Origin: DAISJM01 sp036821485
GTDB taxonomy: Bacteria > Verrucomicrobiota > Kiritimatiellia > CAIQIC01 > JAGNIJ01
DNA length: 64,000 nucleotides
Direction of reading: 5' to 3'
NCBI GenBank assembly: GCA_036821485.1
Contig: DAISJM010000004.1
Coordinates: 1-64,000 of the forward strand
The notes beneath the pieces were generated by a model, which did not search any database, was not told where the DNA came from, and was given only the letters and a program-made list of their open reading frames with translations. A program made the translations under genes and the position numbers. Within the stretch, counting starts at the first letter, position 1. The number at the start of each line of letters is the position of its first letter. Below are positions 46,801 to 55,800 of this stretch, piece after piece.

Positions 46801-49800
46801 AGCACCGAGTTGGTCGGCGTGCGACTGGCCTCCGTCGAGTTGCCGTACAAACCGATGTTGCGCCGACTGCCGTTCGGAACTGTCTCGTTGGTAAATGCAG
46901 CCGTCGGCGTCCCTGCGTCCACCAGGGGAGACGTGACCATGTCATTGGTGAAGGAACCCGAAGCAACCACGTACCGGCCTGTCGAACTCTGGAGGTGGAA
47001 ATCACCCAATACCGCGTTCGCAAAAAGAGGATCGCAGTTCAGGCTGTGCCGATCGTAGCCAATGTCACGCGCCCAACGCGAGACCGTGTGATAAATCACG
47101 GGGAACGGTGTCGCCGGGGAGTAGGCCACGCGGGCGCCCTGCACGAGATAGAGATCGTTGTAGTCCGACTCTGGCACCGCCGTCGGCAGATAGCTGTAGG
47201 CGTAACCATTGGTGCCAAAGACGCCGATGACGCTGTCCTGCACCGTCACGCCACCACCGGCCACATACACGCCGTACGTGTTGGACCACAGAACGCCGTT
47301 CTCCCAAGTCACGTTGGGCGAATCACTGTACACACCTGAATCTGCGTTACGCGCCATGCAATGGGTAAGACGCGCACCCCGGGCTTCCGTCAGACTGAAC
47401 CCTCTTGACCCACCCACCACATTGATCCACTCCAATCCCGCGTCGTACGACTTGCTGACCTCCACGCCGATGGTTGCATTTCGAACGGACATGTTGCGAA
47501 GCTTGACGCGGTGGGCCTGCGATACAACAAAGGCCACACCCAGATTCTGACGGTCAATGACGGTCCCGCCCTTCGCTTCGTTCGTGCTCCCCTGGACCAC
47601 CACGTAGTCGGTGTTGGAATCGCCGGCATCGAACTGGTTGAACACGATATCCGTGAAATTGGTGTAGACCCCCGTATCCACGTACAGAATGTCTCCCGGC
47701 TCCAAGTCCCATGCACTGAGCAACGACTGCACAGACTCCTTGGGTTGTCCCGGGAGAAGACCCGAATTGGTGGAGCTGCCCGATGAAGCACAGTAGACAT
47801 CCCCCGAACGGCTCGCATCGTTCACATAGAACGACAGGGCATTGTTGCGCACCGCGAAGTAGACATCATTCTCGTCGTATACGGTCGGCTCGTTCTCGCT
47901 GGCCACCATCCACACGCCCTGCAACGTCGATGTCTGTACCACGGTGTTCCATGGATATGATCCATTTGCAGCCAGCCCTGTCGCCAGTGTCTGCCAGGTC
48001 GCACCCGCGTCCGGCGAGTACCGCACCTGCACGGTGTGGCCCGTAGCCAGGCCCGTGGCCAGCCACCGGAGCACGTAGTTCGTGCCATCGGCAATGCCGC
48101 CGTCGTTCAGCGTCAACACGGTCAGCCGAGAGTTGGTGGGACTCATGCTGGCTTCCGTCGTGTGCCCATAAAGACCGATATTGCGCCGATATCCGTTGGG
48201 CGCGGGCTCATTGCCGAACGACGCCCCTGGCGCGCCGGCATCGATCAATAGGGAGTATACTGTGTCCGTGACGACGTGCGTACCCGCCGCCCTGCTGTAT
48301 CGGCCTGTCGCGCTGAGAGGATGGAAGTCGCCCGCTCCCGGATTCACAAACCCGGGCTCGTGACTGAGACTGTGTACGTCCTGCGTCGTGGCGCGCGACC
48401 AACGCGATACCGAGTCGTAGATCAGGTTGAACGGCGTCGCCACGCGCTCCACCACGTAGGCGCCGTTGGATGTGTACAGGTCGTTATAGTCAGCCCGGAG
48501 GGTGCCCCCTCCCAAACTGTAAACAAAACTATTCGAACCAAACGAGGCGACCACGCTGTTGGAAACAAAGACTGAACCCAGCATCGTCGGATAGGCATCC
48601 TCACCCGCCAGATAAATCCCCGTTCGATTCGACCACAACACGCCACTCTCCCACACCGTGTTACTGGAAATGACGTTGCGCAAACCGTAGGCGCTGGCCC
48701 CGATTGCCGTGCAGTGCTCAAAACGCGTCTCCCCGGACAGCCGCAAGCCGAAGGCTGTCGGCACATTGCTGACGATCAGCCACTCCGCCACACAACCATA
48801 CGCTTCCGTGAACTGCACGGCCGTGGTCGCCACGTTCTGCACCTTCAGATTCCTCAGTTCCACGGCCGCCACCTGGCGCAACTGCAACCCGTAACCGGAT
48901 CCGGCCGCATCCAGGACGGTGCCCCCGTAGCCGTAGTTCGTGCTGCCACAGATGATCACGGTTGTGGAGGTAGCCACGGAACCACCGTCAAGCTGTCCGA
49001 TTTCCACACGCCCCAACGATCCTGTGTAAACACCAGTGTCCACGTAGACGATATCTCCCGCCTCAAGATCCCAGGCATCCAGGATGCCCTGCACGGAGTC
49101 CTTGGGGTTCTCGCTGCGAAGGCCGGTGTTGGTGGCCAACCCCAGGCCAGTCGCATACACGTCACCCACAGGATTCGTGTCGTTCACGTAAAAGCTGAAG
49201 TTGGTGTTGCGCAACATGAAGTAGACATCGCTGTCATCCTGCACGCCGGCATCCATCTCGCTCTGAATGCGCAGGAGGCCGAACAAGCTGGACGTCGAAA
49301 TCAACGTGTTCCATGTGTACTGCCGGTTTGTGGCGGCCAGCCCTGTCGCCAGCGTCTGCCAACTTGCGCCGTCGTCGGGCGAGTAACGAAGTCGTACCGT
49401 GTGCGTCGTGGCAGCCCCTCGCACCAGCCAGGTCACCACGTAGTTCGTCCCGCGCACGACACCACCATCGTTCGGCACGGCCACCGTCAACATTGCATTG
49501 GTGGGTGTCTTGCTCGCTTCCAAGGTTCCACCGTAGAGTCCGATATTGATACGCCCACCGTTCGGCAAGGGTTCATTGGTGACGACCGTCAGCGGGTCAC
49601 CCGCATCGATCAGAATGGAATTGTCAGTGTTGTTCGTGACGAAATCGCGCACAGCCGGATCAAAACGTCCCGCCGTACTCCTCAGGTGGAAGTCCCCCGC
49701 ACCGGCATCCTGAAATCCCGGGTCATGACTCAGGCTGTGCACGTCCTGCGTTGTGGCCTGCGTCCACGAGGGGAGATTCGGATGGATCAGGGCATAGGGA

Positions 49801-52800
49801 TAGGTCGATCGCAGCCCGACATGGGCACTGTCGCGGGCAAAGATGTTATTGTAATCGGCCATCAATGTTCCGGAATCCAGGCGGTACGCGTAATGCCCCG
49901 ACCCGAACGAACCGATGATGGTGTTGGATACGGAAAGATCGCTGAGAGGAGCCCCTGCCCTCGACGACAGATAGGACAGCATGACGCCATAAACATTGGA
50001 CCAGAGAACGCCATCCCGCCACTGCACGTTGGTCGAGGACACGATGTAGAGACCACTGGTCGCCGCGTGGCGCGCCGAGCAGTGAGCAAAGTACACGTTC
50101 GGCGAGACCTCCGCTTCAAATCCCACGGACCCGCCGATGGTGTTGACCCATTCCACCCAGCAATTCGTCACATTGGCCAGTTTGAGGCCCACACCCGCAT
50201 GGCGAATCTGGAGATGACGGAACTCCACGTTCCCCGCCCCATTGGCGTAGACGCCGTAGGCCAGATTGCTCTGACCATCCAGCACGGAACCGCCATAGGC
50301 CATGTTCGTGCTGCCCTGGAAGAGAATGCGGTTCGTCGTCTCGCCCAGTATGCTGTTGCCCACCGTCAACAGGTTCGTCAGATAGTAGACGCCCGTGTCC
50401 ACCAGAACCCGATCGCCCGGAAGCAGATCGTATCGACTCAGGATGGCCTGCACCGAATCGAGCGGCCTGTCCTCCGAAAGACCCTTGTTGGTGGAGCTTC
50501 CCTCCCGGGTGCAATACACGTCGCCGTTGGTCGATGCGTCATTGACGAAGTAGGCCAGGGGCTCGTTGTTCAAGGAGAACAGGTTGTCGGTCTGATCACG
50601 TATGGCCGGGTTGTCCTGGCTCGTAATGCGCCACACGCCCCTCGTGGAAGATCGGTATTCCGTCGTACGCCACTCCACCGTACCCGATGACGCGCTGACA
50701 TTGGTCGCCACATTCGACCACGTCGCACCGCCGTCAGCAGAGTAATCCACATACACTAGGCCGTTGGTCGCCGAACCGCCCGCCACCCACCGGATGTCGT
50801 TCGTCCCGCGCGCGATACCACCGTCATTGTACGTCAACGCCACGAACCAGCCGGCTACAGGGCTCCGGCTCGCTTCGGCGCTTCCGCCAAACAACCCGAT
50901 GTTCACGCGCCCCCCATTGGCCCCCGACTCGTTGCCGACACTCCAAGCCGGATCGCCGGCATCGATGAGATAGGAATAGTCGGCATCCGTCGTGACAAAG
51001 GTGCCCGTGGCGGGATTGTAGCGACCCGCAGAACTGCGCAGATGGAGGTCCGATGCCGGCGAGGAGAAACGGGGATCATGACTGAGGGTATGAACATCGT
51101 TGCTCGTGCGCTCCTGCCAACGACTCAGCGTCTTGCTGATCACGCCCCCATCCAGAGCCACATAGGCCCCGTTGCCCGCCACCACGTCGTTGTAGTCGCC
51201 GCGGATCAGCGCATTGGAAACTCCCGTAAAGATATAACGCCCAACCCCCGAGGCCTGCAGAATACTGTTCGTAACGGCCAGGCTGCCACCGCTGTGATAG
51301 ATTGCGTCTGACACGTTGGACCAGATCACCGAATGCACGACCTCGACGCCTGCAGCTCCCTGGCTCGACATGCCGCGGCCGCCGTTGGCTGTAAACACGC
51401 ACCGCTCAAGCCTCGCATTGCTGGTCTCCACCATCTCAACACCATTGCTCACGTTCGCCATGGCCCATATCTGCCCGGCAGACACATGCGCTGCTCCCTC
51501 CAGCCGCAGTCCACCAAAGCCGCCGCGCAGGGTGAGATTGGAAACGGCCACCCAGTTGGCATACGATGCCGCCAATCCGTAGTAACCCGCATTGGTGTTC
51601 CCCGCGTAAAGAATGGTGCCCGTGCCCGGCCTGTTGGTGCTGCCGATGATACGCATGGCCTCGTTGGATGAACCTGAATCGCGCCGTGACACCGTTGGCG
51701 TCGTACTATTCGTGTAGGAACCCGTGTCCACGTAGATGCGATCGCCGGGCTCCAGGTCAAAAAGATTCAGCGCCGCACGAAGCGAATTCAGCGGCCGATT
51801 GGAGGATGCCACCCAATTCGTCGCGCTTCCCAGGCCACTGCAATAGGCGTCGCCCGAACTGCTGCCATCGTTGACGTACAACACCAGGTTGGTATTCCGC
51901 ACACTGAAGAAGTTGGTAGTCTGATCAAACACACCCACGTCATTGGTGCTCGTGATCTTCCATAGACCGGCCGGCGTGTCGTTCGTCGTCGTCGTATCCC
52001 ACGAGAAGCTCTCCTGATTGGCCGCCAAACGGTTGGTCAGCACACTCCACGTAACGCCGCCGTCCGGCGAAAACTCCACACGAACCGCATGACTCGTCGC
52101 ACTGCCACCCGCCACCCAATGCAGTGTGGCTGTCCCCTTGACCCAGCCACCACCGGCAAGACTCGCTGCATGCAGCCAACTCGCCGAACGCCCCTTGCTT
52201 GCCTCCTCCGTGTTGCCAAAGAGGCCAATGTTCACACGACTTCCGTTGTAGGTCGGCTCATTGGTCCACGAGGATTGGGGATTGCCACTGTCAATCAACG
52301 GGGACGTGACCGCATCAAGCACCCACCCCACCCCCGGCTGATAGCGCCCCTGGCTGGTCTCTGTCTTCAAATGGAAATCGCCACTGACCGGGTCGGCAAA
52401 CTGCGGATCCACGCCGAGACTGTGCCGCTCCCAGCCCGTATCGATCGTCCACGCAGCCACGGAATCCTGGTTGCGACCCACCGACGCAACAAAGCCGACG
52501 ACCCCATTGCTTTCCGCAAACAGGTCGTTGTAGTCACCCACAATATTTGTGCTCGTGGCGGCATGGTAGCCGTACGCCGTGGAACCAGAGGCCACCACGA
52601 TGCTGTTGGTAACCGAAATCAGGCCTCCGGAGGCCCTGATGCCAGCACCGCCATTTTTCCACAAGACGCTGTGCGTCATCAAACCGTCCGAATCGGTCAT
52701 CGACAAGCCGTCACCGGAATTGACGGCAGCGACGCAACGATCGAACACCATGCCCACGCAGTTCTGCACCAGGAAGCCCGTGCCGTTCCTCATCGAGCCC

Positions 52801-55800
52801 ACCCGCACAAAGCGATTGCTGATGCCGCTGCTCACCTGCACGCCCACACCTGCGTTGGTGACGCTGATATCGCGAATCTCCAGGTACGAGGCCGTGATGT
52901 TGAGACCCACACCGGTGCGTTGCCGGTCGATGACGGTACCCCCGGCCACCACATTCGTGCTGCCCTGGATGATCACCGGACTGTTCGTATCACCCTGATC
53001 CGACACACCAATCGACTGGTCCTCATTGTAATAGTAGAGGCCCGTATCCATGTAGATGATGTCGCCCGGCTGCACCTCGTGGGCGTTCAGCAAAGCTTTG
53101 AGCGTAGCCTTGGGGCCATTGCTTGACGTCCCCAGATTGAAGTCGTTGCCCGGCCCGGAGCAGTATATGTCGCCATCGGTGATGGCATCGTTCACGTAGT
53201 ACTTGTACGGTCCATTGCGAAGAATGAAGTTCGTTTGTGTCGTGGAACTGGAAATCGATGTGTTCGTTTCGCAGACCACGCGCCATCGCGCGCTCCGTGT
53301 CGAACCATAGCTGGCATTGGTCCAGATGTAGTATCCGTCCGAGGCAAGGATGTTGGTGGCCACCACGCTCCAGTTCTCACCGCCATCGGGCGAATACTCG
53401 ACACGCACGGTCGTCGAGCCTGCCATCTGTCCCGCATTCCAGTAGACCGGGTCCGTCGGTACATTCAGCGTACCCCCGTCAACGTAATTCAGCACCTGCA
53501 GCCATGCGTTCGTCCTGCCTTTGCTCGCCTCGGCCGTATTGCCCTGAGATCCGGCATTGAGCCTGTTGCCATTCGGCGGCAACTCGCTGGCATAGCTGGC
53601 CATTGGATCGCCAAAATCTACGGCGGGCGACGTGTTGGTGTCCGTGGTGACAAAACTGCCCAGGGTTGGATCGTATCGACCCGTCTCACTCCGCAGATGG
53701 AAATCCAAATTGGCCGCATCGAAGAATTGGGGATTGGCCACCGTACTATGAGCCTGCCCTCCTGCTCCCTTCTGCAAAGCCGCCAGATTGCCATAGCCCG
53801 TTGCAATCACCGTGTTCCAGAACAGGTTGTAGTCGCCCGGGGCATCGACGCCAAACGCCGTGCCACCGCTCATGATGCTGTTGCTGACCGACATGCCTGT
53901 GACATAGAACGCGTAGGTGTTGCCATAGCTCACGCCATTCTTCCACGTGTTACCTGAACCCGCGGTTCCACCAGGCCCAAAGCCTTCGACACCGGAGGAC
54001 GAGTTGTTGGCTGCAACGCAGTTCTCAAAACGATTGCCATACCCCAGCGTCCCTCGCACCCCGGAGCTGTTGTTCTTGAACCACATGCCGACAAACTCGT
54101 TGGAATTTGCAGCGTTCAGCAGTTCCAAGCCGTAGAAAGCATTTTGAAGCACCAGATTCTCCATCCGCCAGTAGTTAACCCCATCCATGTAGATGGCCCG
54201 CATGTTGGTATTCGTCGGATTCAGAATCGATCCGCCCGCCACCATGTTGGTGCTGCCACGCACGATCACCGGCGACCCGGGAAGGCCCTGATCCGTGCGC
54301 GACGGAGTGATGGCATTCGTCACGCGATAGGTTCCCGTGTCGACATACACCAGATCGTTGGGACTGAGATGATAGGCGTCCAACACGGCCTGCAATCCGG
54401 GCAACGGCTGGCCCCTCGTCAGACCGTGATTCGTGACAGCCCCGACGCTGCTGCAATAGGCATCATTCACCGTGCTCGTGTCGTTCACGTAGAACACCAT
54501 GCGGTCCGTCACACTGGTCTTCCAGGAGATGGGCCCATCGGACATATCCCGCACGTTGTTATCCGCGTTCAACACCACCCGCCACCGCCCCACCCCCGAA
54601 ACCACGTTGTTCGTCCACAGATAGGACTGATTGGTGATCGAGACGTTGGTGACGATGGAATACCAGGTGGTCAGGTTGGTTTCGTAGGCATACTCGAGTT
54701 TCACGGAAACCGTGGAGGAAGTCTGGCCATAGGTCCAAGCCAGGCGCCCCGTGACGAGAAACGTGTCGTAGCCGTTGTAGTTCAGAACCGTCAGCCAGGT
54801 GTTCGTACGGCCTTTGCTGGCCTCGCGCGTATTGCCGTAGATACCCGCGTTAAGCCTGCTGCCGTCCGGAGGTGGCTCGTTCGTGTAGATCCCGGCCGAA
54901 CCGAAATCAACCAGCACGGAGTAGTTGGTATCGCTGGTAACATACGCGCCCGAGCCCGGATCAAATCGGCCGGTGCGACTCCGCGGATGGAAATCGCTCC
55001 CCGTCACATTGGCAAACTGGGGATCCGCCACCGTGCTGTGCCCAAAATCACCCGTCGCGGCCTGCAACTCGGACAACACCACCCCCTCCGGCGTCAGCAG
55101 CGTGCTCCAAAACACATTGTAGTCGCCACGAGCACTCAGGCCGAAGGCCGTCCCGCCCATGATTACGCTGTTCGTCACCGAGAGGCCGTCGACATAGAAG
55201 CCGTACACGTTCCCATAACTGAGACCATTCTTCCAAAGGTTGCCTGACCCCGTAGTACCCCCGGGCCCAAAGCCCTGCACACCCGCATAGGAGCAACCGA
55301 TGGCCGAGCAGTTTTCAAAGAGGTTGCTCGATCCCGATGTTCCCCGCACACCGGAACCGCAATACAGGAACCGCACCCGAAGGAATTGATTATAATCGCT
55401 TCCAGTTCCCAGTTCGACCCCGTACTGCCCACCAGCCTGAAACGTCATGTCCGCAAAACGGCAGTAGTCGGCGTTGTCCAGATTCAGAATATTCGGAGAG
55501 CCGCTCTGCGGCACAAGGACCGTGCCGATCGTCTTGTTGGTGGACCCGCGGAAATCAACGTACCCCCCCGCCGAACCGCCATCTGCAGAAGTCAGGTAGA
55601 GGAAATTATTGGTGTAGGTGCCCGTGTCAATCCACACGGTCTCGCCGGGTTCGATGTCATACGTGCTGAAGAGGTAGGCGAGGGTGAGGGCCGGAGTGGC
55701 CGCATTCGTTCCGCGACCCACGGCATCCACGCCGGAGGTCGAACAGTAGATGTCCCCGCTTGTACTCAGGTCGTTGACGTAATAGGTCGTGGCCGACGAA

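Noticed and set aside
43710..50690. Long plus-strand open frames (over 550 codons each at 43710-45542, 45612-47339 and 48714-50690) inside the giant gene
   Set aside because: They are antisense to the clearly coding, modular giant protein. Their translations are His/Arg/Val-rich with no recognisable domain, and GC-rich codon bias on the other strand explains the lack of stops.
38349..55781. Regular repeats suggesting a CRISPR-like or satellite array
   Set aside because: The period is about 1.3 kb, the units are diverged and all keep one reading frame, so this is protein-module repetition.
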